NCBI GenBank assembly: GCA_014859445.1
Contig: JACUUC010000010.1
Location: 22,672-86,671 of the forward strand
Origin: Bacterioplanes sp.
GTDB taxonomy: Bacteria > Pseudomonadota > Gammaproteobacteria > Pseudomonadales > Oceanobacteraceae
Length of the DNA: 64,000 bases
Direction: 5' to 3'
The translations under genes were made by a program, and so were the position numbers. Each line of letters begins with the position of its first letter. The first letter of the stretch is position 1. Below, piece after piece: positions 1 to 9,673 of the stretch. The notes beneath the pieces were generated by a model. That model searched no databases, was not told where the DNA came from, and saw only the letters and a program-made list of their open reading frames with translations.

Positions 1-338
1 ATTTGGCGGAAGCATTACCCAAAGCCGAACTGCTGCGATTGCAGCAACAGGTCAATGACGTTCAAGCCAGCAGTAGCGTGATTGACTATGTCCAGCGCTT
101 GATTGCTTACACCCGCTATGACGGTGGCTTTCAATATGGCTTATCCCCACGAGGCGCGCTGGCGTTGTTGCGCAGTGCCAAAGCATGGGCCTTGATTGAT
201 GGTCGTGCTTTTGTATTACCAGAAGATATCCAGCGTGTGCTACCGGCCGTGGTCGACCATCGTTTAGCCGACGCAGCGCAACACGGCGGTCATAGCGTGT
301 CGCAACAATTGTTGAATCACGTACCTGTTTTGCTTTGA
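1..338 (+). CDS. MoxR-family AAA+ ATPase, C-terminal part (partial)
   Basis: This is the 3' end of a gene that begins left of the window; the open frame runs in from base 3 with no credible start. The visible 111 residues form the lid region of a MoxR AAA+ ATPase: a helical stretch with YDGGFQYGLSPRGALALLRSAKAWAL, shortened here to the typical GLSPRGALALLRSAKAWAL block, followed by the DIQRVLPAVVDHRL segment. The Walker motifs lie outside the window. MoxR ATPases act as chaperones for VWA or DUF58 partner proteins in the cytoplasm. The stop overlaps the start of the DUF58 gene, and a TgpA transglutaminase follows, which is the common MoxR-DUF58-TgpA operon. Identification rests on this fragment plus context. 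Confidence 0.85.
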   Translation, partial: LAEALPKAELLRLQQQVNDVQASSSVIDYVQRLIAYTRYDGGFQYGLSPRGALALLRSAKAWALIDGRAFVLPEDIQRVLPAVVDHRLADAAQHGGHSVSQQLLNHVPVLL

Positions 339-1333
339 TGATGGTCATTCAGGCTGTTAAGCAGCGTTGGCAACGATGGTTGGATCGACGTATTCCAACA
401 ACGCGGCAGCTGACACTCAGCCATCGATCAATTTTTATCTTACCGACCCGATCTGGTTGGGTGTTTGGCATGGTGTTGTTCGTCATGTTAGCAACGGCCA
501 TCAATTATCAAAACAGCCTGATCTATGCGTTAACCTTCTGGTTATTCAGCCTCAGTTTACTGGCCATGCTGTTAACATTTCGCAATTTGGCCGACGTGAA
601 TCTGTCGGTTGCCCCTGTACCCCCATGCTTTGCCGGTGACGTCATTGATTTACCCGTGCGCTTACGCAGTGAGCGTTGTCGTGCTCATGCCGCCTTGCTG
701 TTTGCCTATCCCGATAATCCGTCGGTCATGACCGATGTCGGCTTGCATGCCGATCATCGTGAGCAGACGATTACCTTAACACGGCGGACGCAACAACGAG
801 GCTGGTTGCAAACGGGGCGCTTTCGGATGAGTACGCAGTATCCGTTGGGGTTATTTACGGCATGGAGTTGGATCGCGCTGGATTACGACGTATTGGTGTA
901 CCCGAAACCCGTGTGGACACCGTTACGACTCAGTGCCGAAGCAGGGCGCGATACACACGCGCAGGCTCGTTCCAATCAAGCAGGCGACCAAGATTTTTCC
1001 GGCATAAGGCCTTATCAAACGGGTGACTCCATGCGCCAAATTGCCTGGAAACACGTGGCCCGTGGTAAGGGCTTAGTGACGAAATCGTTTGATAGTGAGC
1101 AGGGTGTTTTGTGCATGTTGGATTGGGCGTTATTAGCACCAGCGGATACGGAAACACGTCTGTCTAATTTGTGCGCTTGGGTGCTGCATGCCCATGAACA
1201 AGGCATGCGTTACGGTTTGCGTTTACCCGGTGTGGAGCTGGAGCCACAGCACAGTGAGGCGCATCGACAAGCGTGTTTGCGTGCACTGGCACTTTGGGGG
1301 CAACCTCATTCGATGACGGAGACCGCCTCATGA
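335..1333 (+). CDS. DUF58 domain-containing membrane protein
   Basis: A 332-residue protein of the DUF58 family, the usual partner of MoxR ATPases; its biochemical role is not known. Two hydrophobic segments at about residues 41-57 and 61-81 anchor it in the inner membrane. The DUF58 signature GIRPYQTGDSMRQIAWK is near residues 223-239, inside a VWA-like C-terminal half. The start overlaps the stop of the moxR gene by 4 bases, and its own stop overlaps the next start in an ATGA arrangement, so the three genes are translationally coupled. Two further in-frame ATGs follow immediately, so the exact start could shift by one or two codons. Confidence 0.9.
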   Translation: MMMVIQAVKQRWQRWLDRRIPTTRQLTLSHRSIFILPTRSGWVFGMVLFVMLATAINYQNSLIYALTFWLFSLSLLAMLLTFRNLADVNLSVAPVPPCFAGDVIDLPVRLRSERCRAHAALLFAYPDNPSVMTDVGLHADHREQTITLTRRTQQRGWLQTGRFRMSTQYPLGLFTAWSWIALDYDVLVYPKPVWTPLRLSAEAGRDTHAQARSNQAGDQDFSGIRPYQTGDSMRQIAWKHVARGKGLVTKSFDSEQGVLCMLDWALLAPADTETRLSNLCAWVLHAHEQGMRYGLRLPGVELEPQHSEAHRQACLRALALWGQPHSMTETAS

Positions 1334-3387
1334 CGACGACTTCCTCCGTGCAAATCCCTAAGGGGGCCGTGATCTGGTTGCTACTCGCAACGGCGACGAG
1401 TTTGGTGTTGCACGCAAGTCATTTACCACTCGGCTTTTGGGGATTGGCGCTGGTGGTGGCTGGCTGGCGTTGGATGGTTCATCTTGGCCGTGCGTCGTAT
1501 CCTGGAAAAATGGTCAAAGCGACGGCCGTGGTGCTCACTACGCTAGCGGTGATCGTCACCTTTGATCGCAGTATCTCACTGGAAAGTGCCAGCGCGTTTC
1601 TCATTGCCGCGTGTTTGTTGAAATTGCTTGAGATGCGTACCGTGCGCGACGCTCAGATTGTGGTCTACATGGCCTTTTTGTTATTGGCAACGGGGTTTCT
1701 ATTCCAGCAAGACATCGGCAGTGCGTTGTGGGGCATCGTCAGCGCAGGCATCATCACCAGTGCCATGATCAGTGTGCAACAAAACCCGTATGCGGAATCC
1801 AAGACCAGTATGCGCACAAATGCTGCGATGGCCTCTCGTATCTTGTTGTTGTCATTGCCCATGATGTTGATGCTGTATTTCTTATTTCCTCGTTTGGGTC
1901 CTTTATGGTCGGTTGGATTGCAGTCGAGTCAAGCCAAAACGGGCATGACGGATGTGATGGCCCCAGCGGACATTGCTCAATTAAGCCAATCGACAGAGTT
2001 GGCATTGCGAGTGTCTTTTACGGATCAACGGCCGGCACGTTCCGATTTGTATTGGCGCGGCTTAACACTCGATCATTACGACGGGCGCCGTTGGCAGGTG
2101 GCCAATACGTCACGCCAGGTTGATTGGGCGCCATCGGTTAAGCCGGATGTTGCACACGCTCGCGTCCAATCTATTGGTTACGATATTATTCAAGAACCCA
2201 CCGATCAGCCTTGGTTATTTGCGTTACGTGGAGTACAAGCCGTTGAAGCCAATACGGGTCGAACGGCGGATGATCGGTTAATTGCTCGACGCCCCTTATA
2301 CCAGCGTCAGCGCTATCATGCGCAGTCTTGGCCACAGGCCATATTGGATGGTGCAGAGCTTACTGCTGAGGCACGTCGACAACAATTGCAATTGCCTCCG
2401 CAGGGGAATCCAAAGGCCCGCGCTTGGGCCGATCAATTACGGCGTTCCTTTGTTGATGATCAACGCATCGTCGCGGCGTTGATGAATACCTTTGCTGAAT
2501 CGTCGTTTCATTACACCTTACAGCCACAAACGTTAGGGCAAGACGATATTGATGCGTTTTTATTTGACACTCGTCGTGGCTTTTGTGCGCATTACGCCGG
2601 TGCCATGGTGTTTGTTGCTCGAGCGGCCGGCATTCCTGCACGCGTGGTGGTTGGCTACCAAGGAGGAGAGTGGAATGAACAAGAAGCCTATCTCACGGTG
2701 CGTCAATTTGATGCACACGCATGGGTAGAGGTGTGGCTGCCTTCTCAGGGATGGCTGCGTTTCGATCCAACAGCCCAAGTGGCACCCGATCGAATTGAGT
2801 ACGGATTGCAACGCGCGTTGGCGCAAGAGGATGACTTTTTGCGCGAGCAGTTCTTTTCCGTGCATCGATTACAGCATGTTCAGTGGCTAAATCGATTACG
2901 CTTACAATTGGACAGCATCAATTACTATTGGCATCGCTGGGTATTGTCTTACGACCGTCAACGTCAGAGTCAATTGTTGCAAGGCTGGCTCGGTATGAAA
3001 ACCTATCAAGACATTCTTTATGGTTTGGCGATCGGCGTGGCGTTGTTATTTGTGTTTGCCAGTAGCTGGTTGCTGTGGCAGCAGCGCCCACGTTATCGGA
3101 ATCGGTTTTTCAAAGCATGGACACGTCTGCAAAAACGCGCTCAGCGTTTTGGTGTCGCAGCGGTCCAAGGTGAAACCAGCAATCACTACTTGCAGCGACT
3201 GGCGCACGCATTTCCTGCGCTGCGCAGTGAAATTGCGGCGTTAAACCGTGTCTTGGAGGCGTATTTGTATCGCAACGACGACCTCAATGACCCTGAGCAA
3301 ACCCGCGTCGTTATTCGTCAGATGCAGGCGTTGCGCTGGCGTTTGTCGGCCAGGCACAAAAGCAACCACGACCAGCCACATTCATAA
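1330..3387 (+). CDS. TgpA-type transglutaminase-like membrane protein
   Basis: A 685-residue protein with the layout of Pseudomonas TgpA: about five to six N-terminal membrane helices (DUF3488), a periplasmic transglutaminase-like domain, one more helix near residues 555-580 and a cytoplasmic DUF4129-type tail. The catalytic triad is visible: Cys419 in GFCAHYAG, His463 in DAHAWVEVW and Asp479 in FDPT. The ATG at 1330 is preferred over an upstream in-frame ATG at 1273 because it overlaps the DUF58 stop as ATGA. It is the last gene of the moxR-DUF58-tgpA operon. Its 3' end overlaps the convergent thioredoxin-fold gene by 77 bases. Confidence 0.92.
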   Translation: MTTTSSVQIPKGAVIWLLLATATSLVLHASHLPLGFWGLALVVAGWRWMVHLGRASYPGKMVKATAVVLTTLAVIVTFDRSISLESASAFLIAACLLKLLEMRTVRDAQIVVYMAFLLLATGFLFQQDIGSALWGIVSAGIITSAMISVQQNPYAESKTSMRTNAAMASRILLLSLPMMLMLYFLFPRLGPLWSVGLQSSQAKTGMTDVMAPADIAQLSQSTELALRVSFTDQRPARSDLYWRGLTLDHYDGRRWQVANTSRQVDWAPSVKPDVAHARVQSIGYDIIQEPTDQPWLFALRGVQAVEANTGRTADDRLIARRPLYQRQRYHAQSWPQAILDGAELTAEARRQQLQLPPQGNPKARAWADQLRRSFVDDQRIVAALMNTFAESSFHYTLQPQTLGQDDIDAFLFDTRRGFCAHYAGAMVFVARAAGIPARVVVGYQGGEWNEQEAYLTVRQFDAHAWVEVWLPSQGWLRFDPTAQVAPDRIEYGLQRALAQEDDFLREQFFSVHRLQHVQWLNRLRLQLDSINYYWHRWVLSYDRQRQSQLLQGWLGMKTYQDILYGLAIGVALLFVFASSWLLWQQRPRYRNRFFKAWTRLQKRAQRFGVAAVQGETSNHYLQRLAHAFPALRSEIAALNRVLEAYLYRNDDLNDPEQTRVVIRQMQALRWRLSARHKSNHDQPHS

Positions 3388-3979
3388 AAGGCCCATAGGG
3401 GCCTGCTTGCATACGTTCGATGATGTTTGGAAAAAAAGCATCGTCATCGAGTGTGCACAACGCGCCAAATCCGTACGCACCATAATAGGACATCTGCATT
3501 TGATCATTGAATAACGCCAATCCGGGACTGCTGGGAATGGGTAGGTCGATGTCTTGCGAAACACGTACCACAGTATAACGATCCCCATTCAAACGATGAA
3601 ATTGATGAATGGTTGCGTCGCTGGTGGTCTGTGGCGTGAGAATGATCACACGCAAATGCTCATGATCGAATTGTTGTACTAAACCACTAAAATGTCGCTG
3701 ACTCACCTGATTGCATAAGCAATCGGGGTTCCATAGGTGTACCAAGGTAACTTGTTGCGGACGAGGGTTGGGCAAATGACCAAGAACATTGAGCAGTAGC
3801 GGAGCGGTATCGCTGGCACGCCAAAAGCGCATGTCGTCATCTTGGCCAACAAAGGGCCGTATGGTTTGTTGTTGAAACCACCATAAGCCTATGAGTGTGG
3901 CGGTGAGCCATGTGATTAATAGTAATGATAATAGTGTGTTTTTATGTCGTGAGAGAAGGGGTAACATGGCCTGCAACAC
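3311..3979 (-). CDS. DUF6436-like thioredoxin-fold membrane protein
   Basis: A 222-residue protein with one N-terminal membrane segment (about residues 14-34) and a periplasmic thioredoxin-like domain. The segment VTLVHLWNPDCLCNQ near residues 78-92 sits where thioredoxins carry CxxC; here the motif is CLC followed by Asn, as in the DUF6436 family. A later FNDQMQMSYYGAYGFG resembles the cis-Pro side of the fold. The start at 3979 has a second in-frame ATG four codons later. The gene is convergent with tgpA and shares its last 77 bases with it. Substrate and redox role are unknown; disulfide handling is an inference from the fold. Confidence 0.7.
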   Translation of the reverse strand: MLQAMLPLLSRHKNTLLSLLLITWLTATLIGLWWFQQQTIRPFVGQDDDMRFWRASDTAPLLLNVLGHLPNPRPQQVTLVHLWNPDCLCNQVSQRHFSGLVQQFDHEHLRVIILTPQTTSDATIHQFHRLNGDRYTVVRVSQDIDLPIPSSPGLALFNDQMQMSYYGAYGFGALCTLDDDAFFPNIIERMQAGPYGPFMNVAGRGCFCAWPTNASATPASDE

Positions 3980-4048
3980 TCAAAAAGAACGCCAGTGTAA
4001 ACGAAATAGCGGGGTTGCAACAGTTATCCCAGTAGCCAGAGAGTAGCC

Positions 4049-4834
4049 ATGCCATCATTCATTCAATATCAAGTGGACGCGTTTGCCGATCAACCCTTTT
4101 CGGGTAATCCTGCTGCCGTGGTCTTACTCACAGAGTCGCTCAGTGATGTTCAAATGCAGTCCATCGCCAACGAAAATAACCTGTCCGAAACGGCATTCGT
4201 GATGGCGCATGAGTCATACTATGATCTTCGCTGGTTCACGCCGACCGTCGAAGTGGATTTATGTGGTCACGCGACATTGGCTGCGGCTCATGTGTTGTTT
4301 CATCATCAAGGCATTGACCGAGATCACGTTGTTTTTCAGACTCGCAGTGGTGAACTGACGGTGACTCGGACGGCAGATGGATATTGCATGGATTTCCCAG
4401 CTCAGCCACCCACTCCGTGTTGGTTGCCTGACGCGCTATTGACCGAGTTCGCGGTCGAGCCGGTGGCGGTATTAGCGGCGGTCGATTATGTGGTGGTCTT
4501 GCCGGATGAGACGCACGTCCGCTCTTACCAACCGAATTTGACGGTATTGGCGAGTTTGCCATTACGCGGTGTGATTGTCACAGCGAGATCCACCGCGTAC
4601 GACTTTGTCAGTCGTTTCTTTGCTCCGAATGTCGGTGTTGCGGAAGACCCAGTCACCGGTTCTGCACATTGTCAGCTTGCACCTTATTGGGCCGAACAAT
4701 TGGCTAAGCGTGAGTTGATCGCTTGGCAATGCTCGACACGAGGCGGCGAGGTGGTTTGTCGTCTTGACGGTGATCGTGTGCACTTAATGGGACGTGCTTG
4801 CACCTTCTTGGAGGGGCGTATTTGGTTGCCTTGA
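4049..4834 (+). CDS. PhzF/YddE family isomerase
   Basis: A 261-residue protein of the PhzF family, close to the usual length of about 260-300 residues. Family landmarks: DAFADQPFSGNPAAVV at the N-terminus, the catalytic Glu47 in NNLSETAFV, DLCGHATLAAAHVLF, and the C-terminal EDPVTGSAHCQLAPYW. PhzF proteins isomerise small substrates by a Glu-driven proton shift; the substrate here cannot be read from sequence, and phenazine synthesis is unlikely because no phz genes are near. The last 51 bases overlap the convergent GGDEF/EAL gene. Confidence 0.9.
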   Translation: MPSFIQYQVDAFADQPFSGNPAAVVLLTESLSDVQMQSIANENNLSETAFVMAHESYYDLRWFTPTVEVDLCGHATLAAAHVLFHHQGIDRDHVVFQTRSGELTVTRTADGYCMDFPAQPPTPCWLPDALLTEFAVEPVAVLAAVDYVVVLPDETHVRSYQPNLTVLASLPLRGVIVTARSTAYDFVSRFFAPNVGVAEDPVTGSAHCQLAPYWAEQLAKRELIAWQCSTRGGEVVCRLDGDRVHLMGRACTFLEGRIWLP

Positions 4835-7123
4835 TTCCTGTTGCAACAATAAGACAAACTCGTCTTTCGGTAAGGGCTTGCTGTAATAGTAGCCTTGATA
4901 GCTATCGCAACCTAACGACTGCAAAATGGACCATTGCGCTGCCGTTTCAACACCTTCTGCCAACACCGATAGTTTCATGATTTTGGCCAGCTGAATGATG
5001 GCTTGCGAAATTTGTTGATCGTCCTCATCAAATTCCAAGTCATCAACAAACCGTTTGTCAATTTTGAGCACATCCAGCGGCAGGCGTTTCAAATACGACA
5101 GCGAGGAGTAGCCTGTGCCAAAGTCATCGATCGCCATTCGAACGCCTAGGTTTCGCAATTGTTGCATGGTATCGATCACACTGTGTTCATCACCCAATAA
5201 TGCGCTTTCGGTAATTTCCAGTTCCAGTAAATGAGGGGGGAAGCCAGAATGCATGAGTGTGTCGTGCACCAAGGTTTGAAATTGGGCTTGTCCGAATTGT
5301 TGTGAGGAAACGTTGATGGCCAAACGGATATCTGGTAGCCCTTGTTGACGCCAATGCTGACCTACAAAACAGGCTTGTTCGAGTACAAGCTGGCCGATGC
5401 GATGGATTAAGCCACAGGATTCCGCCAGCGGAATAAAATGATTGGGTGGAATCAGCCCTTGTTCAGGATCAATCCAACGAACCAGTAGCTCGGCGCCCTG
5501 CATTCGACCGGATTGGAAATCCACTTGTGGTTGGAAATAACAACACAGATGTTGCTCATCCAATGCACGGCGTAAGCGAGTTTCCAACAATAATTGTTCA
5601 CGTACTTGATCGGCAAGATCTTGAGAATACAGCGAGAAGGTATTACGGCCACTGGCTTTGGCTTTATACAGCGCGGCATCGGCTCCTTGTAGTAATCCTT
5701 CGGCATTGTCCATATGGCGCGGTGCGGCGCAGATGCCAATAGAAGCAGCAATCAAAATTGGACCGTGATCAGGAATGATAAAAGGGGCCTGAAAACTGTT
5801 CATGATCGTACGGGCGATGTCGATTTCGGCCTGTTCATCATGTAAGCCTTGGTACATTAGGGCAAATTCGTCCCCGCCGAGTCGAGCCAATAAACGGGTT
5901 TCTTGGCTGTAAAGCTGAAGTCGCTGGGCAACCTGTTGTAACAACAGATCGCCAGTCGCGTGACCAAAACTGTCATTGATGTTTTTAAAATTGTCCAAAT
6001 CCAGTAAAAATACAGTGAGTGGTTGTTGCGTTTCTTGCGCCTGCCGCAGGATACGATTCAACTCTTGATTGAAATGCTGACGATTCGCTAGCTGTGTTAG
6101 TGGATCGTACCGAGATAAAAAATTCAGTTGGCGTTCTTGTCGATAGTGTTCACTAAGATCAATGTCAATGCAGAAAATCTGTGGCTCTTGCATGGGAATG
6201 GGCACGACGGCATGCGATGAGTAGACCGGAATCTCGCTTCCGTCCTTGCGCTGTAAGCGCAATTCCTCAGGCGCTTGAGGAATGCCCGTACGGGCCATTC
6301 GAGAGACCACGTCGCGAACCGTGTTTTTCATGGCGGGTGGGATGATTAAGTCTAATAAATTGCGGCCTAGTGCTTCTTTTTGCGTGTAGCCATACATCGT
6401 TTCACTGGCTTTATTCCAAAAAATAGTGGTGCCATCAGGCTGATAGCCTTGCACAGAAATACTCGGTGTATGATCTAATAACGTACGAAAACGCAATTCA
6501 CTGGCTTGCAGTTGTAGCTCGGCCTGCTTGTGCGCAGAAATATCTTGCACAACGGCAATCAAGTAGCGGGGTTGTTGATCATATTGAGGGACAAGCGCGA
6601 CCGATAAACGTGCCCATAGCAGCTGGCCATCGTAAGTGATGTAGCGTTTCTCTAGACTGTAATGATCAATGTCACCATGGAGTAAGGCTTGCAGCTGAGT
6701 TTCATCATGAGCCAAGTCGTCAGGGTGCGTGATGTCTTGAAAACAGCGATTGAGTAAGGTGCTCTCATCGTACTTCAGCAGACGACAAAACTCTTGATTG
6801 ACGCGTAAAAATTGTCCGCACTCGTTGAGATGAGCAATGCCGGCCGCAGCGTGCTCAAAGGTTGCTTGAAATTGATGCTCCGCATGACTCAGTGAATCGA
6901 CGATGCGTTGCTGAATACGTAATAAGAAGCCAACAAAGAGGGCGCTGATAGTGACAAAAGCCCAGCCTTTATAGGTTTGCAGTAGCGATAATTGTTGCAC
7001 ATCGTCACTGATGAACAACAACCAAGCATCGCTGAAGCTAATCCAAGAAATGCCGAACACCAAATACAACAGAGCCCCGATCACCGGTATGAATAACAGT
7101 GGCTGATTCCTTGTCACTTTCAT
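4784..7123 (-). CDS. PAS-GGDEF-EAL cyclic-di-GMP signalling protein
   Basis: A 779-residue inner-membrane protein. Order: two membrane helices (about 8-38 and 52-70), PAS (about 85-200), PAS (about 207-330), GGDEF (about 340-500, motif RLGGDEF) and EAL (about 515-765). The GGDEF site is intact, which suggests diguanylate cyclase activity; no RxxD inhibitory site is visible just upstream. In the EAL domain the signature reads ELLVR, which keeps the E-x-L-x-R pattern, and DDFGTGYSSL is present, so phosphodiesterase activity is plausible. The net activity cannot be told from sequence. The gene diverges from the chemoreceptor gene across a 362-base spacer. Confidence 0.93.
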   Translation of the reverse strand: MKVTRNQPLLFIPVIGALLYLVFGISWISFSDAWLLFISDDVQQLSLLQTYKGWAFVTISALFVGFLLRIQQRIVDSLSHAEHQFQATFEHAAAGIAHLNECGQFLRVNQEFCRLLKYDESTLLNRCFQDITHPDDLAHDETQLQALLHGDIDHYSLEKRYITYDGQLLWARLSVALVPQYDQQPRYLIAVVQDISAHKQAELQLQASELRFRTLLDHTPSISVQGYQPDGTTIFWNKASETMYGYTQKEALGRNLLDLIIPPAMKNTVRDVVSRMARTGIPQAPEELRLQRKDGSEIPVYSSHAVVPIPMQEPQIFCIDIDLSEHYRQERQLNFLSRYDPLTQLANRQHFNQELNRILRQAQETQQPLTVFLLDLDNFKNINDSFGHATGDLLLQQVAQRLQLYSQETRLLARLGGDEFALMYQGLHDEQAEIDIARTIMNSFQAPFIIPDHGPILIAASIGICAAPRHMDNAEGLLQGADAALYKAKASGRNTFSLYSQDLADQVREQLLLETRLRRALDEQHLCCYFQPQVDFQSGRMQGAELLVRWIDPEQGLIPPNHFIPLAESCGLIHRIGQLVLEQACFVGQHWRQQGLPDIRLAINVSSQQFGQAQFQTLVHDTLMHSGFPPHLLELEITESALLGDEHSVIDTMQQLRNLGVRMAIDDFGTGYSSLSYLKRLPLDVLKIDKRFVDDLEFDEDDQQISQAIIQLAKIMKLSVLAEGVETAAQWSILQSLGCDSYQGYYYSKPLPKDEFVLLLQQESRQPNTPLQEGASTSH

Positions 7124-7485
7124 GGAAAACCTATTGATGAAGAAGTCACTGTATAAAAGGTAGTCGATCTGACGGAAATTGACAGTCGTTCTTTAAGAAA
7201 AATAGGACGTACGTTTTGCTCATATTGCACGCGAATGGTCCGTTCATATCCTTTGTTAATTACACTGATGTTGCATCAAATTGGTGCGTCCAATCGTATG
7301 GCTTGAAACTCGTGGTTGTTTTTGGTGCGCCTTGCTGTAACTCTATGTAATGTAATGAGTATTTCCGTAATGAAGAATGACAAACTCGCCATTTTTTACA
7401 TGGTTTTCAGTTCTTGGCCTAAGGCTTGCTAGACTAATAATGAAACTTATCAATCAGTCGGCAACGACGCTACTGAGAGACGGCG
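7124..7485. other. Divergent intergenic spacer (362 bases)
   Basis: Spacer between the GGDEF/EAL gene (minus) and the chemoreceptor gene (plus). It must hold both promoters. I see no gene, no clear repeat and no confident sigma-28 or sigma-54 promoter in it; the sequence is AT-rich close to both ends. Confidence 0.5.
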
Positions 7486-9630
7486 ATGATGCGTACCAGT
7501 GATACTATGAATTTGACTCCTGATGAACAACGTTGGTTACCTTGGCTTGGTTCGAGCGGCAAGCTGGCGATGGGCTGGTCGTGTTGGTTAAATCGTCAGC
7601 GCTACGGTTACTATGAGCAAGTATTCACGCAAATTGCGGAAACCCGTCGTGCGATTTTGGTGGAATGGGCTGAACAAAAGTGGTCTTTTTTGGATGGTGT
7701 AGCTCAGCAATTACGTCGCGAGAACCTTGCTCAGGCCCTGCTTGAAATGCATCAACAACGTGATCGGTTGCGCGAAATTTCTGAGTTAGCACTGATTAAT
7801 GATCACGGTGTGGTGCTGTATTCCAACCATGCTGAACGTGTCGGACGTTCCGATTTACCGGAACAAGCCTGGCGAAAAGGATTGCAAGAGCCATTCTTGC
7901 ATGGGCCATACCATGATCCTGTAACAGAGCAATTGGGTGCCACCACATCACGGTTTCATGATGCAATCACGCTGATGTTTTATCAGCCGCTCACATTAGC
8001 CAGTGGCGAACAGGTCAGTATTGTGGCGCGCGTCCCGAACGATGTCATGAGCGACATGATCCAACGTGAAGCCGGTCACGTGTTCGAAGAATCGGGTGAT
8101 AACTATCTCTTCATGGCGGAAAGTCATTTTGATCGCTCGATTTTACCGGGTGTTGCACTATCTCGTTCTCGTTTTGAGGACAGTACATTCAGTCATGGTG
8201 ATAATTTAAAAGAGGGCATAGATACCGGTTTTGGTGTTGTGTCGGTGCGTGAACAAACCGAATTTGAAATTCGGTTTACTGATCCAGCCACCGGACAATT
8301 ACACCCTGGCGTGCGTGAAACGTTGGCGCATGGTGACAATGTGTATGTGAAATATCCGGGTTATTCGGACTATCGACACATTCCTGTGATTGGTAAAGGT
8401 GTGACTCTGCAGTTGCCTGGATCGCCAGATCGTTGGGGTATGATGTGCGAAGCGGACTTAGCCGAAGTCTACCAGCATCGTTCGATCAGTTATCATTTGA
8501 GTTCGCGCTTGGCGGCATTGGCGGGCATTTGGTGGTTAATGGGTGTGTTATTAAACAGTGCGGCCCTGCCATTATTTTGGAGTGCTTTTCTGCATGGTGT
8601 GGGCGTTTTTATGACATTGGCGGTTTACCGCAGCGCCGTCGTACGCCCATTTGCCGATCGACTGCACGGTATGGCTGACTTGGTCAGAGGGCTCGCCGAT
8701 GGTGGTGGCAATTTGGCACAGCGTCTGAATGTGGCCGACATGGCACGGGATGAAACCGGGGATTTGGCACGCTGGTTAAATAGTTTCATCGACAGCTTAG
8801 ATCGCATGGTCAGTCATGTCAGCCATTTAAGTCAGGCATCCGGTGTGGCCAGTGAGCAATTGTTAAAAGAAAATCAACAGGCAGAGCAACGAATCGCCGA
8901 TGTCTTGCATTCCATTCAAACCATGCTAAATGGTGCTCAACAGCAACATCAGGATATACAGCAAGCATCAATAACGGCGACTCATCTACGGGAACAAATG
9001 GACAATGTCATGGCGCGGGCCGAGCAACAATTGGCACGTGTTAGCAATGAGACACAATCCATTCGTAGCGTGATTAATCGTTCGTCCGATAGTTTGCAGC
9101 AAGCCAATGCACGTACGGCGGAAATTGCTCGAATGGCCTTGGTCATTAAAGACATTGCGGCACAGACCAACTTATTGGCACTCAATGCCGCCATTGAAGC
9201 GGCGCGAGCAGGCGATTCTGGTCGTGGGTTTGCGGTAGTCGCATCGGAAGTCCGAAACCTAGCGAGTCGAACAGCACAAGCAACGCAAGAAATCGATGAT
9301 GGCTTATTGCGCGTGCAAGAAGAAACAGAGCGTGCCGTGAGCACCATGGAGCAAGGTATTTCGGAAATGGAAAAACGCTTGCAGCAAGCACAAGCGGCCG
9401 CCGATGATCATTCATCACTGCACGATATGGTGGCGAACTTGTTCCGAATTATGGCCGATATTGAACAGTCTAATCAGCAGCAAAGTGCACAAACACAACA
9501 GGTGGCCGATGGCGCTGACAGCATGCAGGACACCATTGCGGGCTTGATTGTCAGTGCCGATACCACACATCTTAACGCCAGTAAGCTGCAAGCACTGACG
9601 CGTCAATTTCAATTATCCAAACAGTACTGA
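7486..9630 (+). CDS. Methyl-accepting chemotaxis protein with cytoplasmic-type N-terminal sensor
   Basis: A 714-residue chemoreceptor. The hairpin tip that binds CheA/CheW is clear near residues 556-592 ([20 protein letters not shown], then [13 protein letters not shown]). A HAMP-like linker follows VRPFADRL at about 387-445. The N-terminal 330 residues look like a Cache/PAS-type sensor but contain no membrane helix. The only helices are a back-to-back pair at about 342-362 and 365-386, so the sensor should face the cytoplasm with almost no periplasmic part. An in-frame ATG one codon downstream is an alternative start. No che genes are nearby; ligand unknown. Confidence 0.92.
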   Translation: MMRTSDTMNLTPDEQRWLPWLGSSGKLAMGWSCWLNRQRYGYYEQVFTQIAETRRAILVEWAEQKWSFLDGVAQQLRRENLAQALLEMHQQRDRLREISELALINDHGVVLYSNHAERVGRSDLPEQAWRKGLQEPFLHGPYHDPVTEQLGATTSRFHDAITLMFYQPLTLASGEQVSIVARVPNDVMSDMIQREAGHVFEESGDNYLFMAESHFDRSILPGVALSRSRFEDSTFSHGDNLKEGIDTGFGVVSVREQTEFEIRFTDPATGQLHPGVRETLAHGDNVYVKYPGYSDYRHIPVIGKGVTLQLPGSPDRWGMMCEADLAEVYQHRSISYHLSSRLAALAGIWWLMGVLLNSAALPLFWSAFLHGVGVFMTLAVYRSAVVRPFADRLHGMADLVRGLADGGGNLAQRLNVADMARDETGDLARWLNSFIDSLDRMVSHVSHLSQASGVASEQLLKENQQAEQRIADVLHSIQTMLNGAQQQHQDIQQASITATHLREQMDNVMARAEQQLARVSNETQSIRSVINRSSDSLQQANARTAEIARMALVIKDIAAQTNLLALNAAIEAARAGDSGRGFAVVASEVRNLASRTAQATQEIDDGLLRVQEETERAVSTMEQGISEMEKRLQQAQAAADDHSSLHDMVANLFRIMADIEQSNQQQSAQTQQVADGADSMQDTIAGLIVSADTTHLNASKLQALTRQFQLSKQY

Positions 9631-9644
9631 TGTACAGGGTGTTG

Positions 9645-9673
9645 GGCTGGCATGCATTAAAGCATGTTCAGCC
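9645..9673. terminator. Hairpin between convergent genes
   Basis: Inverted repeat GGCTG-G-CATGC, loop ATTAAA, GCATG-TT-CAGCC. It lies just after the chemoreceptor stop and encloses the stop codon of the convergent YceB-like gene in its loop. There is no long T-run on either strand, so a factor-independent terminator role is only possible. Confidence 0.35.
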
